Source of the DNA: Atopobium fossor DSM 15642
GTDB taxonomy: Bacteria; Actinomycetota; Coriobacteriia; Coriobacteriales; Atopobiaceae
NCBI RefSeq assembly: GCF_000483125.1
Contig: NZ_AXXR01000003.1
Span: forward strand, 1-64,000
DNA: 64,000 nucleotides
Direction of reading: 5' to 3'
Both the position numbers and the translations under genes were made by a program. The notes under the pieces were generated by a model, which was not told the origin of the DNA, made no database searches, and worked only from the letters and a program-made list of their open reading frames with translations. This document shows positions 55,151-64,000 of the stretch, piece after piece; the first letter of the stretch is position 1; every line of letters begins with the position of its first letter.

Positions 55151-55966
55151 CTAGCGAGTAAAGGGCCACTCGCCACAAGCTATCGCACGAATATCATCTG
55201 CTACTGCATCATCATCTACGCTACCAGTATGCCAGCGTGCAGCCGCTGCAGCTTGTTCCATAGCACCAGCAACAGCAACAGAATTTGGAACGTGAGCCAA
55301 CATGGGTACATCATTGCCGCCATCACCAAAAACTACCACGTCATCCAAGGTAATGCCCAGATGATGCGCAAGAGCATCAATACCAGAAGCCTTGTTACGG
55401 CCCTCCACCATCACATTAAGAAACGCAGGATTGGGCACATCAAAGTCTAGGCCACTCACGCGCTCATTCAGGCGCTGGCACAACGTAACTGTGGCATCCA
55501 TATCACCGTTAAGAAATACATTGCATTTAGTCATAGCATCTGTGGATGGAATGGTTTTCTCGATAATTGCGGTTTTGGCATATTCTGGAAATGACACCAT
55601 CAAATCTGCTGTATCTCCACACAGTACATGGGGCACACCGTCCATAAACACCAACACACCTGCACCGCAAACATCAGATAGCTCGTCTACCAGAGGCTGC
55701 AAGAGTTGACGCGTAAAGCGAGTCTCCACCAGTGCTTGGCCATCCAGATAGACACTTTGACCATTGGTGCCAATAGCCGTTGCATAGGCTGTAGCATCAT
55801 CACAAAACAATGGCGCCAGCCACTCTACGCCACGACCAGTGCAAGGACCAAAACGTATACCAGCATCTAAGGCTGTATGAATAGCATCCAACATATTTGC
55901 CGACACATGTTTTTGCCCATACGGCAAAATGGTCCCATCAATGTCCGACAAAATGAGCTTAATCAT
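55151..55966 (-). CDS. Cof-type HAD phosphatase
   Basis: A 271-residue HAD hydrolase with a C2 cap, as in Cof/sugar phosphatases. Nucleophile DIDGT at residues 8-12, the CTGRG threonine of motif II, a conserved lysine in motif III and FGDGGNDVPML as motif IV are visible. The physiological phosphate ester is unknown. The ATG at 55966 follows GGGAG; the longer reading from an upstream ATG lacks one. Confidence 0.92.
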   Translation of the reverse strand: MIKLILSDIDGTILPYGQKHVSANMLDAIHTALDAGIRFGPCTGRGVEWLAPLFCDDATAYATAIGTNGQSVYLDGQALVETRFTRQLLQPLVDELSDVCGAGVLVFMDGVPHVLCGDTADLMVSFPEYAKTAIIEKTIPSTDAMTKCNVFLNGDMDATVTLCQRLNERVSGLDFDVPNPAFLNVMVEGRNKASGIDALAHHLGITLDDVVVFGDGGNDVPMLAHVPNSVAVAGAMEQAAAAARWHTGSVDDDAVADDIRAIACGEWPFTR

Positions 55967-56043
55967 GCCGCTCTCCCATCCGCAAAGTTTACGAAGCGTT
56001 ACACTTAATTTTATATAATCACTCCCTACCAAAAAGGAGCAGT

Positions 56044-57573
56044 ATGGCTACCAATCCCAATCAACTTACTGCCGATCTTGCCGAGCTTGATCGCATAGAA
56101 AAACACCTGTTTGCCCATAATTATGCAACGAGCGGTATTTATTTTAGCGGAGCTACAACCGATCCTGCCAAAGGTGCAGCTGGTCGAGGTGAAGCACTTG
56201 CAATTTTAGACGAAGAATACCACGAACTATTGTGTTCTAAAGAAACTGGAGAACTTCTCGATCGCCTCACAGCTGCCGAGAAAAACGGTGAGCTCGATGA
56301 TTTTCGTGCTGCCGAGGTACGCGTTTTGGCACGCGACCGTTCCCGCGAAGCAGATATTCCTGCGCAGATGGCAAGTGACTACACGCGCCTACGCGTTGAA
56401 TCTGGCGATGCATGGCACAAGGCTAAGCCTGCTGGGGACTGGGACAGCTTTGCTCCCTATCTTGATCAAGTTGTAAGTTATATGCGCCAAATTGCCCAGC
56501 TCAAAGATGCTACTCGTGACCCTTATGATGTCTGGCTGGATGAATTTGAGCCCGGCACTTCTCGTGAGTTTTATAACAATTTCTTTGATGCTGTTAAGGC
56601 TACAGTTGTTCCCCTTGTAAACGATATCGTAAAGAATGGCTATCAGCCCAGTCGTAGCTGTGTAGAAGGCACCTTTGATGCCAAAAAGCAGTGGGATTTG
56701 GGTATTGAGCTTTGTAAGATTGAGGGCTTGGATATGGATGCTTTGGTATGTGCCCATACCGAGCACCCATTTACAGACTCTCTGACCTCCAACCATGTCT
56801 TTATTGCTTCGCATGTGTATGAGCATGATGTTTTATCCAATATCTTCTCGATGTTGCACGAGGGAGGTCATGCCATATACGAGCAGGGAGTCAATTCCGC
56901 ATATGACTACACCTGCCTTAAGGGTGGCACCTCCATGGGAATCCACGAAGCTCAATCTCGTTTCTACGAGAACCTTGTTGGCCGTAGTGAAGCTTTTGCT
57001 CCCGTGCTACTTGACCTGCTTAAAAAATACTTCCCTGAGCATATGGCAAATGTTACCGCCCAAGAGCTCTATCTTGCCGAAAATCGCGCTGAGCCTTCTC
57101 TTATCCGCACTGAAGCAGACGAGCTTACCTATCCTTTGCACATTTTGATTCGTTACGAATTGGAGCAGCTGTTGTTTGCTGGCGAGGCCAAAGCAGCAGA
57201 TATTCCTTCACTGTGGGCTCAAAAGTACAAGGAGTACTTGGGTGTAGATGTTCCTAACCACACAGTGGGTGCATTGCAAGATATGCATTGGTCTGACGGC
57301 TCTATTGGCTACTTCCCCACTTATGCTTTGGGCAGTGCTTACGGATCTCAGTTTGCTGCCAAGATGATTGAAGAAGGCATGGACCTTAATGGCATTATTG
57401 GCTCAGGCAAACTTGCTCCCTTAAGTGACTGGCTGGGGAGCCGCATCTGGACCTATGGCCGCGGTAAAGACCCCATTGATTTGATTAAGGGTGCCGTTGG
57501 CGCAGATTTTGATCCCAGCTTCTACACCAAGTACTTAGAAGAGAAGTTCAGCAAGATTTACAAGCTTGCCTAG
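56044..57573 (+). CDS. M32-family metallocarboxypeptidase
   Basis: A 509-residue carboxypeptidase of the Taq type that trims C-terminal residues from peptides in the cytoplasm. HEGGH at 272-276 with the downstream Glu (ESRFYEN-like EAQSRFYENLVGRS) gives the zinc site, and the C-terminal half keeps the family-specific RxEADELTYPLH block. AAAGGAG precedes the ATG. Divergent from the HAD gene; first of three plus-strand genes with gaps of 14-30 bases. Confidence 0.95.
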   Translation: MATNPNQLTADLAELDRIEKHLFAHNYATSGIYFSGATTDPAKGAAGRGEALAILDEEYHELLCSKETGELLDRLTAAEKNGELDDFRAAEVRVLARDRSREADIPAQMASDYTRLRVESGDAWHKAKPAGDWDSFAPYLDQVVSYMRQIAQLKDATRDPYDVWLDEFEPGTSREFYNNFFDAVKATVVPLVNDIVKNGYQPSRSCVEGTFDAKKQWDLGIELCKIEGLDMDALVCAHTEHPFTDSLTSNHVFIASHVYEHDVLSNIFSMLHEGGHAIYEQGVNSAYDYTCLKGGTSMGIHEAQSRFYENLVGRSEAFAPVLLDLLKKYFPEHMANVTAQELYLAENRAEPSLIRTEADELTYPLHILIRYELEQLLFAGEAKAADIPSLWAQKYKEYLGVDVPNHTVGALQDMHWSDGSIGYFPTYALGSAYGSQFAAKMIEEGMDLNGIIGSGKLAPLSDWLGSRIWTYGRGKDPIDLIKGAVGADFDPSFYTKYLEEKFSKIYKLA

Positions 57574-57603
57574 CTTACTCATATACCTAGTAAAGGAGCT
57601 TCC

Positions 57604-58074
57604 ATGTCCGTACCCAAAAGAAAACTTCCCAACGATGAGGCTTGGCGCATTTTAAATGACTGTAAATGGGGCACGCTTTCGTTAGTTTTACCTGATGGTA
57701 CGCCCTATGCTACACCTGTAAATGCCGTGCTGGATGATAATGACCACAGTCTTTGGTTCCATTGCCGCCGTGGTGGTACGCGCGCAAAGGCTCTAGCCAA
57801 AAATCCCAGCGTTTGCTATGTGGCTGTTCACAACGTGGAAATCCCCGAAGAGAAATACATAACCTGGTATGAAAGTGCCATGATATTTGGCACCGCTGAG
57901 TTTGTAACTGATGAGTCAACCCTACGCAAACGCCTCGCGTGGATGAGCCGCAAAATTGCTCCCGAGTGGGAAATGAAACGACTCGACGCAGTAATTGATA
58001 CGTACATTCGCGCTGTTCAGTTTGTAAAGATTACACCTACAAGCTGGTCTGCTAAGCAAAATCATGATGACTAA
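57604..58074 (+). CDS. NimA-like pyridoxamine-oxidase-fold flavoprotein
   Basis: A 156-residue split-barrel FMN-binding protein of the NimA/pyridoxamine-5-phosphate-oxidase-like family. The LSLVLPDGTPYATPVNAV strand pair and FHCRRGGTRAKALAKNPSVC segment are typical. NimA members reduce 5-nitroimidazoles; whether this one does cannot be told from sequence. AAAGGAG precedes the ATG. Confidence 0.88.
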   Translation: MSVPKRKLPNDEAWRILNDCKWGTLSLVLPDGTPYATPVNAVLDDNDHSLWFHCRRGGTRAKALAKNPSVCYVAVHNVEIPEEKYITWYESAMIFGTAEFVTDESTLRKRLAWMSRKIAPEWEMKRLDAVIDTYIRAVQFVKITPTSWSAKQNHDD

Positions 58075-58088
58075 TAGAGGAAACTAGT

Positions 58089-58541
58089 ATGCGAGCCTGT
58101 TTGCAACGCGTTACCCACGCCTCTGTTTATGTAGATAACCAAATTGTTGGATCCTGCAAACAAGGTTTTATGATTTTGCTCGGAGTAGGTCCTGACGATA
58201 CAGAAAAGACGGCACAAGCTCTGTGGAACAAAATATATGGCCTTCGTATTTTTAATGATGAGCACGGAAGGATGAACGTATCTCTTGCCGACATTGATGG
58301 AGAAGTGCTGGTAATAAGCCAGTTTACTCTGTATGCAAACGCGCGCCGGGGTAAACGTCCTTCTTTTGTAGAAGCAGCTGATCCTCAACTTGGAAATAGG
58401 CTCTACGAGAAGTTCTGCGAATTTGCAGCACACGATGTATCTCATGTAGGTCGTGGCATCTTTGGCGCAGATATGCAGGTTGAACTGGTAAATGATGGTC
58501 CTGTTACCATCTGGCTTGATAGCAAGACACTAGGCTTTTAA
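58089..58541 (+). CDS. dtd: D-aminoacyl-tRNA deacylase
   Basis: A 150-residue enzyme that removes D-amino acids (and glycine from mischarged tRNA) from tRNA. The active-site SQFTLYA and the cross-subunit NDGPVT motifs are both present. The 3' end overlaps the convergent membrane-protein gene by four bases. AGAGGAAA precedes the ATG. Confidence 0.96.
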   Translation: MRACLQRVTHASVYVDNQIVGSCKQGFMILLGVGPDDTEKTAQALWNKIYGLRIFNDEHGRMNVSLADIDGEVLVISQFTLYANARRGKRPSFVEAADPQLGNRLYEKFCEFAAHDVSHVGRGIFGADMQVELVNDGPVTIWLDSKTLGF

Positions 58542-59308
58542 TTACGATGATACCGCGCGCGTTCGATGTCTTTCTTGGTAAGTGGAAGCGACCCTATACA
58601 AGGCAGCTTGGGACCCTCGGTGCGCACACGTAAATCACCAAAGCTCAATACGTCACCTTCCTGGCGTATTGAGCTTGTTTTATGGGGTTTTGTCTGCATT
58701 GCTGGTGCTGGGATATCTATAGTAGGAACCGCAGTCGTAGAAACTTGCACTGCTGCATACCTAGACGAAGGAGTATACGAGTTTTGCTCTATAGAGGAGT
58801 CGCTTGTTTTGCCTTTCGTAAACAAAAGTATGGGAATAAAAATCCTAGGCAAAACCGTAAGGCCAAGTTGGTACACAATACCCTTATCGTAAAATTCACA
58901 AAGATGCTTAATAACAAACCAACTTGCAATAATGCCAAACAACACAAGAGGAATAGCCATACGTTGCAGGCCTGTCATTTGTGAATGTACATCCAACAAA
59001 TGCAAGGTATCAAGCGTAAACCCACCTCTTTGTGCAAGGCGAATCTGCACATAGGTATAAAAGGTGTAGACACCAACCAGAAAATATACCAACTCTCCAA
59101 CAGCCCATACCAAACCAGGAATAGGCTTATCAAAACGCTTTCCTAGTTCATACTTTGAAAGACCTGGAATAAGAGATTTCCATTTTGCAATATCTAAATC
59201 ACCAAAGATTTTCCAGTTACCCACAACCTCAAGGATAAAAAGTACAGGATTCAGCACATTCTTATAGAAGTTATATATAAGCATAATGATATATAAAATT
59301 AGGCCCAT
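58538..59308 (-). CDS. unrecognised multi-pass membrane protein
   Basis: 256 residues with about four hydrophobic helices (about 1-28, 65-90, 108-135, 140-162) and a 90-residue hydrophilic C-terminal tail rich in Ser, Thr and Pro. The N-terminal WKIFGDLDIAKWKSLIPGLS motif resembles the DUF5684-type family. The coding region of the tail contains the terminator hairpin used by dtd from the other strand. TGGAG precedes the ATG. Function unknown. A 13-base palindrome TAGGCTTAGCCTA lies upstream at 59345-59357. Confidence 0.75.
   Translation of the reverse strand: MGLILYIIMLIYNFYKNVLNPVLFILEVVGNWKIFGDLDIAKWKSLIPGLSKYELGKRFDKPIPGLVWAVGELVYFLVGVYTFYTYVQIRLAQRGGFTLDTLHLLDVHSQMTGLQRMAIPLVLFGIIASWFVIKHLCEFYDKGIVYQLGLTVLPRIFIPILLFTKGKTSDSSIEQNSYTPSSRYAAVQVSTTAVPTIDIPAPAMQTKPHKTSSIRQEGDVLSFGDLRVRTEGPKLPCIGSLPLTKKDIERARYHRN
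58641..58684 (+). terminator. terminator of dtd inside the convergent gene
   Basis: A perfect 12-bp stem AAGCTCAATACG (58641-58652) and CGTATTGAGCTT (58665-58676) with a 12-base loop, followed by GTTTT on the plus strand. It is about 100 bases after the dtd stop and within the tail-coding region of the opposite gene. Confidence 0.6.
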
Positions 59309-59436
59309 GCGAACTCCATAAGAACGTCCAATGCGTTGCTACTATAGGCTTAGCCTAATTCAAATGAATGTGTTTCTCAAGGCACCTACAAAAACAATTC
59401 GATTATTTGCTGTTCTACCCCAGTCAATGTACACGC

Positions 59437-59470
59437 GTACTCCCGCAAAGCATGAGCTTTACGGGAGTAT
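59437..59470. other. inverted repeat after ricT
   Basis: A 15-base repeat (59437-59451 and 59456-59470, one mismatch) with a four-base loop lies downstream of ricT on the minus strand. The minus-strand tail is not U-rich, while the plus-strand tail is TTTATC, so its role as terminator is unsure. The rest of 59309-59512 holds no gene. Confidence 0.4.
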
Positions 59471-59512
59471 TTATCGCTTGCTTTATGTTGAGTAGATCGT
59501 CTTAACTTACAT

Positions 59513-61093
59513 CTACTCGCTTGTTTTGGAACCTTCACCAGAAGGACGCCTGCGTCTACGGCGAGCCTTTGGTGTAGATGTATGTTCTGCACCAGAAGTA
59601 TGGGCGGTACTCTCTGGTTTGCGGCCATGTTTGGCTACATGTTGCGAACGAGAAGAACGTCCAGGACGATTGGTATTTTCCGCACGCTCAGAAGCTGGAG
59701 CTCCAACAGTACCACCCTTATCACCAGGACGACGAACACGACGTACCTTGTGGGAACCAGCTGGCTTGGAAGTCATTTGACCAGAAGTTTTTGTAGTTGC
59801 AGAATCCATAGTTTGATGAGGTGCAGCCGCACGATGATGACGACGTTTGGTTGGAGCCTTAGCCTGGGTAACATCAGAAGTCATTGTGCTTTGCTCAAAA
59901 ACCATATTCTTGCGGCGCTCGCGGCGTGTTTTTGTGGGTGCAACTCCTAGCTCACGATGCTCGGAGCGACGACGAGAACCAGATGGGTGCTCTTGCGTAT
60001 TATGAACAGGATTCTCGGGTTTCTCGGCAGCCATAGAGCTGTCTGAAAGGAAATTAGAGTTGGAAGACTGAGTAGTACGACGTGCACGACGCTGACGCTT
60101 GGTAGGCTCTACAAAGATATCCTGCTCATCAATGCTCTCTTCTGGAAGCAAACCATTCTTGCGGTCAAGCTCAGCCAACGCCATTTGAATCTCTGGCGAA
60201 CTCAGTTTGTCTAAGGTAGAACGTGAAACCGTATCTGGACGACAAGCGCAGCCGAGTTCCTTGGACTTTGCACAGGCAGCTTCAGAAGCATCCATCTCTG
60301 CCAAAGGCACACGAATTTGTTTGCCGCTTTCAAGGCGTAGACATACCTCCTCTTTAGGTGTGTTGTACTCAACAATTTTTGCCTTACCTAAAGGAGTATC
60401 GATAACAGCATTGCGCTTGGGTGCGCGAGACTTAAACTCACGATAAGCTTCAAATTCATAGCGCAAACAGCACATAAGCCTGCCACAAGCACCAGAAATT
60501 TTGCTGGAATTAAGCGGGAGATCCTGCTCTTTTGCCATACGGATAGATACAGGCTCAAACTCACGACCAAACCTTCTACAGCACAGTTCTTGGCCACAGT
60601 GGGCATAACCGCCAACAATGGCAGCTTCTTCACGCACACCAATTTGACGCATATCAATACGTTCATGCAGTTCATGAGATAAATCACGCACAAGCTGACG
60701 AAAGTCCACGCGCTCCTCTGCAGCAAAATAGCACACGGCCTTCTCGCCATCAAAAAGATACTCCACGCCAACGGGCTTAATCTCTAAGCCAGAAGCTTTG
60801 GCCAAACGATGAAAGATCGGTAGCGCCTCTTCGCCCTTACATGCAAGTTCATCTGCACGAGCAAGATCTTCCTCCGTGGCAATGCGAACTACAGAGCTTA
60901 ATGTAGCTTCACCCAGCGTCTCGCCTAGCTCTTCTTCAGGGACAACAAAAGAATCGCGCGTAACCAAACCAATCTCGGTGCCACGCTCAGTAGAAACGAT
61001 TACATGGTCCCCCATACAGGCACCCGAAGCAACTGGATCAAACCACAGCTCGTGGACAATATAGGGAAATTTCACCGGCAAAACGGTGGGCAT
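59513..61093 (-). CDS. ricT: PSP1-domain protein, RicT/YaaT-like, with long basic tail
   Basis: 526 residues. The first 290 align in pattern with RicT/YaaT: PSP1 domain (about 70-160), cysteine clusters HCGQELCCRR and SGACGRLMCCLRYE that in RicT hold an iron-sulphur cluster, and a C-terminal Cys-rich segment. The last 230 residues form a disordered, Arg/Lys/Ser-rich tail with several RRxRR blocks; this is unusual, since B. subtilis RicT is about 275 residues. The order tmk-holB-ricT matches Firmicutes. RicT binds the RNase Y complex there; RicA and RicF partners are not seen in this window. Confidence 0.88.
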   Translation of the reverse strand: MPTVLPVKFPYIVHELWFDPVASGACMGDHVIVSTERGTEIGLVTRDSFVVPEEELGETLGEATLSSVVRIATEEDLARADELACKGEEALPIFHRLAKASGLEIKPVGVEYLFDGEKAVCYFAAEERVDFRQLVRDLSHELHERIDMRQIGVREEAAIVGGYAHCGQELCCRRFGREFEPVSIRMAKEQDLPLNSSKISGACGRLMCCLRYEFEAYREFKSRAPKRNAVIDTPLGKAKIVEYNTPKEEVCLRLESGKQIRVPLAEMDASEAACAKSKELGCACRPDTVSRSTLDKLSSPEIQMALAELDRKNGLLPEESIDEQDIFVEPTKRQRRARRTTQSSNSNFLSDSSMAAEKPENPVHNTQEHPSGSRRRSEHRELGVAPTKTRRERRKNMVFEQSTMTSDVTQAKAPTKRRHHRAAAPHQTMDSATTKTSGQMTSKPAGSHKVRRVRRPGDKGGTVGAPASERAENTNRPGRSSRSQHVAKHGRKPESTAHTSGAEHTSTPKARRRRRRPSGEGSKTSE

Positions 61094-62250
61094 TACAGTG
61101 CCTCCTTGGCAGATAACAGCATGACTTCTAAAGCCAACTGAGGTGTTACATTATGGTTGATGTCTGCAATTGCCACATCAACAGCTTCTAGTGCACAAAT
61201 TACACCTGTGATAGTAGTAGTTGCACCTATACGCTGAATGACATCACTATGGTCTATATTGATAGGTGCCACATCCACATGCTCACAGTACATAAGCACA
61301 TCTCGTAATAAAGATTTTGCTGCAGCTAGAGCCTCTATCATACCCGAACGATCTTTTGAGGTAGCTTCACGCTTTTTTATAGCCTCAAGTTCACTCTGAG
61401 CTTTCTTGGAAAGATATTGCTCCACAATGGCAGCTTCTTGCTGCTCTTCCTCGCTCAGCTTAGCCTCATCTACCTTCTTTTTACTCTTTTTTTGCGGCGA
61501 AATAGCATGAGCAATTCTTTGTGCCGCTTGCAGAATATCCCAAGAGTCAGCATGAGCTAATTCACTAAAAGCACGTATGACCTGCGTACGAATTTCCTGA
61601 CGTGCAGCAGACAAGAGATACTGTTCCGCCTGTTGAGGTGTGCCTGTTATTGCAAGCGCAATCTGTGCTCGATAATCGTCTATACCACATGCCAGCTCTA
61701 TAGCACGGGCACCTGTTTGGGGAGAAAGTACACTAAATGGCACCGTCTGACAGCGAGAAACAATAGTAGGCAGCACGTTATCCAACGTACGAGCAATGAG
61801 GATAAACACAACGCCAGCTGGAGGTTCCTCAATAGTCTTAAGCAAAGCATTTGCACTGGTACCATGCAGCATATCTGCCCGCTGAATAATGTATACCTTA
61901 GACTTTGCGCGTACGGGAGTTAGTTGTACATCATCTATAAGCTCACGAATTTGACCTGCCAGATAGTCAGATACACCAGCAGGGCTATACCAATGAACAT
62001 CAGGGTGTGTACGATGAGCAACACGGATACAGTCATCGCAATGAGCATCTCCACCATGAGGACAAACTAAACTTTGCGCGAGAGCTTGAGCTGCTAGTGT
62101 TTTACCAGCTCCAGGTGCTCCTACAAACAAATACGCATGAGAAATACGCCCACTAGCAACAGCCGATGTCAAGAAACGCTTAACACGTGGCTGCGCTACA
62201 ATCTGATTAAACGCAGGCACTTCTTGAATATGTTGCTCTCCCAAATCCAT
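61093..62250 (-). CDS. holB: DNA polymerase III delta' subunit
   Basis: A 385-residue clamp-loader subunit. Walker-A-like GAPGAGKT (near residue 45), zinc ligands CPHGGDAHCDDC, and SRCQ are present. The stop shares a base with the ricT start (TAATG). The ATG at 62250 follows AGGTG and is preferred to a GTG nine bases earlier. Forms an operon with topA, tmk and ricT. Confidence 0.93.
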   Translation of the reverse strand: MDLGEQHIQEVPAFNQIVAQPRVKRFLTSAVASGRISHAYLFVGAPGAGKTLAAQALAQSLVCPHGGDAHCDDCIRVAHRTHPDVHWYSPAGVSDYLAGQIRELIDDVQLTPVRAKSKVYIIQRADMLHGTSANALLKTIEEPPAGVVFILIARTLDNVLPTIVSRCQTVPFSVLSPQTGARAIELACGIDDYRAQIALAITGTPQQAEQYLLSAARQEIRTQVIRAFSELAHADSWDILQAAQRIAHAISPQKKSKKKVDEAKLSEEEQQEAAIVEQYLSKKAQSELEAIKKREATSKDRSGMIEALAAAKSLLRDVLMYCEHVDVAPINIDHSDVIQRIGATTTITGVICALEAVDVAIADINHNVTPQLALEVMLLSAKEAL

Positions 62251-62251
62251 G

Positions 62252-62881
62252 TTATGCACCTAGCTGAGGAACCAAATCAACCAATGCAGCGCAAATGCGC
62301 TGATATACCTCGTCAGGAGTGCCCGACGCATTGATAATTTGTGCTCGATGAGGATTATCATGAGCTACTACCATATAGCCTTCACGAACCGCAGCTTGAA
62401 AGTTTAAGCCCTCCGCTTCAAGACGATCGGTACCGCCCTTTGTTGCACGAGCAAAACCTTCGCGCGGATCCAAATCCAAGATAAGTGTTCTTGTAGGATC
62501 TACACCACAACTGCCAAGCTTATTTGCCATAAGCACACGCGGAGCATCAATACCACGACCACCCGCTTGATAAGCATAGGTGGAATCATAAAAGCGATCA
62601 CATAAAACCACAGTACCTGCAGCCAAAGCTGGCTCAACAACCTGTTTGACCATCTGAGCACGTGAAGCTTCATATAAAAGCAATTCACACTCGTCGCTCA
62701 TCTCGGCATTATTGGTATCCAAGAGTACCGCACGAATGGCCTCAGAAATCTTTGTGCCACCAGGCTCACGCAGACAAATAACATCTACCCCAGCAGCCAT
62801 CAACGCATTATACAAACGCTGAATCTGCGTAGTCTTACCGCAGCCATCAATACCCTCAAGGGTAATAAATACGCCCGCCAT
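62252..62881 (-). CDS. tmk: thymidylate kinase
   Basis: A 209-residue kinase making dTDP from dTMP. P-loop GIDGCGKTTQ, the CDRFYDST motif and the LID region RATKGGTDRLEAEG are visible. The ATG overlaps the topA stop (TAATG), so translation is coupled. Confidence 0.96.
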   Translation of the reverse strand: MAGVFITLEGIDGCGKTTQIQRLYNALMAAGVDVICLREPGGTKISEAIRAVLLDTNNAEMSDECELLLYEASRAQMVKQVVEPALAAGTVVLCDRFYDSTYAYQAGGRGIDAPRVLMANKLGSCGVDPTRTLILDLDPREGFARATKGGTDRLEAEGLNFQAAVREGYMVVAHDNPHRAQIINASGTPDEVYQRICAALVDLVPQLGA

Positions 62882-64000
62882 TATGAAGACTTCTTTACAG
62901 TACGAGTGGGTGTTTTCTTGGTTGCTGCTTTCTTGGTTGTTACTTTTCTAGTAGTTGCCTTCTTTGCTGTAGATTTTTTTACACCACGTCGTACGGTCTT
63001 TTCCTTGGAAGGACACTCGGGATTGGGACACAATTTCCAAGGACCACGAGCTGTTTGCACCTCTACCATAGGTGCACCGCAATCAGGGCAACGATCAGCT
63101 GTTGCGTGCAGCTCACCACGTGCGGGCAGAGGATAGCTTGTTTCACATTCTTCGTAATTGGTACAGCGAATAAAACGTTTACCAGTCTTCTCGGATTTAT
63201 GAGCAATGAGCTTACCCGAACGACCTTGCTCAGCACAAATATGACAAGTGCCTACCACAACATCAGGCTCTTGATTAGTGGAGCATGCAGGATTTACACA
63301 CACCTCAAATGCCTTACCCCTAAAGGGGCGACACTTGATACGGGGAGCCCCACACTCGGGACATACTGCCGCATCTCCCTCCAGAGCATCAATGCGCACA
63401 TTGGAAGGTACGGGGAAAGTAACATCACAGTCTGGCCAGCCCATACAACCAATAAAGTTACCGCGTGTCTTTGCAGAAGACTTAAGCACAAGATCTTTGC
63501 CACATTTAGGGCAGGTACCTACACGAGCATCCGCGGTTACGGCATCAGAAATGGATTCTCCCAAGTCCTCAGTATGCTCGATTAAACCCTCCATCATCTC
63601 AGCGAGAAGCGCACGCGAATGCGTAACAACGCTGTTTTGTGTATCGCTACCCTCAGCAACTTTGGTCATATCCTGCTCAAGCTGACTCGTCATCTCTGGA
63701 GAGGTAATATGTGGTGCATAGGTTTGCAAAGCATCAATAATAGCCATACCAAGTTGGCTGGGTTCTACAGGATCATTCTTGAGATACTTTACGGCATAAA
63801 GACGCTCAATCATGGATGCACGAGTAGACTTAGTGCCTAGACCCAAGCGCTCCATCTCTTGAATGAGCTTACCTTGGCTATAACGTGCAGGAGGTTCCGT
63901 TTGTTTTTGCACAAGCTCAACCTTCTTAATAGCAACGGTATCGCCCTTCTCAAGAGCAGGTAGTTGTTCATCTTTTTTTAGGCCAAAGGGATATATCGCA
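62881..64000 (-). CDS. topA: DNA topoisomerase I, C-terminal part (partial)
   Basis: The frame stays open from 62881 to the right edge, so the 5' part is outside the window. The TQPP-like TEPPARYSQGKLI and LGLGTKSTRASM segments belong to the type IA core. Four C-terminal zinc modules follow (CPKCG, CPECG, CHIC, CPDCG starts), then a Lys/Thr-rich tail KKSTAKKATTRK. An apparent internal GTG at 63912 is not a start: the upstream frame (AIYPFGLKK...) continues the same protein. Confidence 0.93.
   Translation of the reverse strand, partial: AIYPFGLKKDEQLPALEKGDTVAIKKVELVQKQTEPPARYSQGKLIQEMERLGLGTKSTRASMIERLYAVKYLKNDPVEPSQLGMAIIDALQTYAPHITSPEMTSQLEQDMTKVAEGSDTQNSVVTHSRALLAEMMEGLIEHTEDLGESISDAVTADARVGTCPKCGKDLVLKSSAKTRGNFIGCMGWPDCDVTFPVPSNVRIDALEGDAAVCPECGAPRIKCRPFRGKAFEVCVNPACSTNQEPDVVVGTCHICAEQGRSGKLIAHKSEKTGKRFIRCTNYEECETSYPLPARGELHATADRCPDCGAPMVEVQTARGPWKLCPNPECPSKEKTVRRGVKKSTAKKATTRKVTTKKAATKKTPTRTVKKSS

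Noticed and set aside
59386-59628. 80-codon minus ORF overlapping ricT end
   Set aside because: It mainly overlaps ricT in another frame and has no ribosome site or recognisable sequence.
63912-63914. GTG as start of a separate 343-residue zinc-finger protein
   Set aside because: The same frame continues to the right edge with topoisomerase IA sequence, so it is the 3' part of topA.

Overview
The window looks like chromosome of a low-to-mid-GC, fermentative actinobacterium, most likely a member of the Coriobacteriia (Atopobium/Lancefieldella-like). This is inferred from gene content and style, not from a search. The clues are an OmpR-type orphan regulator of GlnR type beside a class I glutamine synthetase, a Gram-positive Tad pilus locus, a transcriptional T-box in front of pheST, NAD-type D-lactate dehydrogenase next to pyruvate kinase, strong AAAGGAGG-type ribosome sites, and no mobile elements, rRNA, tRNA or CRISPR. 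Genes are dense and mostly on the minus strand.

Layout. 1-377 is non-coding. 378-11378 holds mixed housekeeping genes: PEP carboxylase, a YaaA-like protein, a small XRE regulator, a radical SAM protein, LysR, DegV, MarR with two clear operators, a DEDDh exonuclease, a membrane-anchored spermidine-synthase-like protein, a nitroreductase and a proline iminopeptidase. 11379-17606 is a tightly packed sbcD-sbcC-ligA(-pip) DNA repair operon. 17771-21864 carries an HtrA-type protease, the GlnR-like regulator, glnA and a tiny Cys-rich membrane protein. 21997-31512 is a complete-looking Tad/Flp pilus operon (cpaB, cpaE, cpaF/tadA, tadB, tadC, flp, accessory and pseudopilin genes, tadE/tadG types and a zinc-ribbon protein) without a prepilin peptidase. 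31727-40887 holds rsgA, a P2-type Ca2+-ATPase-like pump, nagA, D-lactate dehydrogenase, pyruvate kinase and a DMT transporter. 40996-50562 is an accessory carbohydrate island. 50587-64000 is core again: a PLC-like protein, pheT-pheS with T-box, a HAD phosphatase, an M32 carboxypeptidase, a flavin-type split-barrel protein, dtd, a membrane protein, ricT (PSP1), holB, tmk and the 3' part of topA.

The most interesting part is the island at 42833-50562. A GntR regulator precedes a split dihydroxyacetone-kinase pair (DhaK + DhaL), a fused DhaK-DhaL kinase, a galactitol-type PTS EIIB, an unrecognised membrane/coiled-coil protein, a rhamnulose-1-phosphate-aldolase-like class II aldolase and, after a strong hairpin, the matching EIIC; an AraC regulator lies at the far end. 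This suggests PTS uptake of a ketose or polyol, aldol cleavage to DHAP plus a short aldehyde or ketone, and phosphorylation of short ketoses by two different Dha-type kinases. The substrate is unknown, and no EIIA or DhaM is in the window.

Twelve likely intrinsic terminators, a Phe T-box and several palindromic operator candidates were found by eye. Gene starts were moved inward from the longest possible ORF wherever a ribosome-binding site clearly pointed to an internal start codon.
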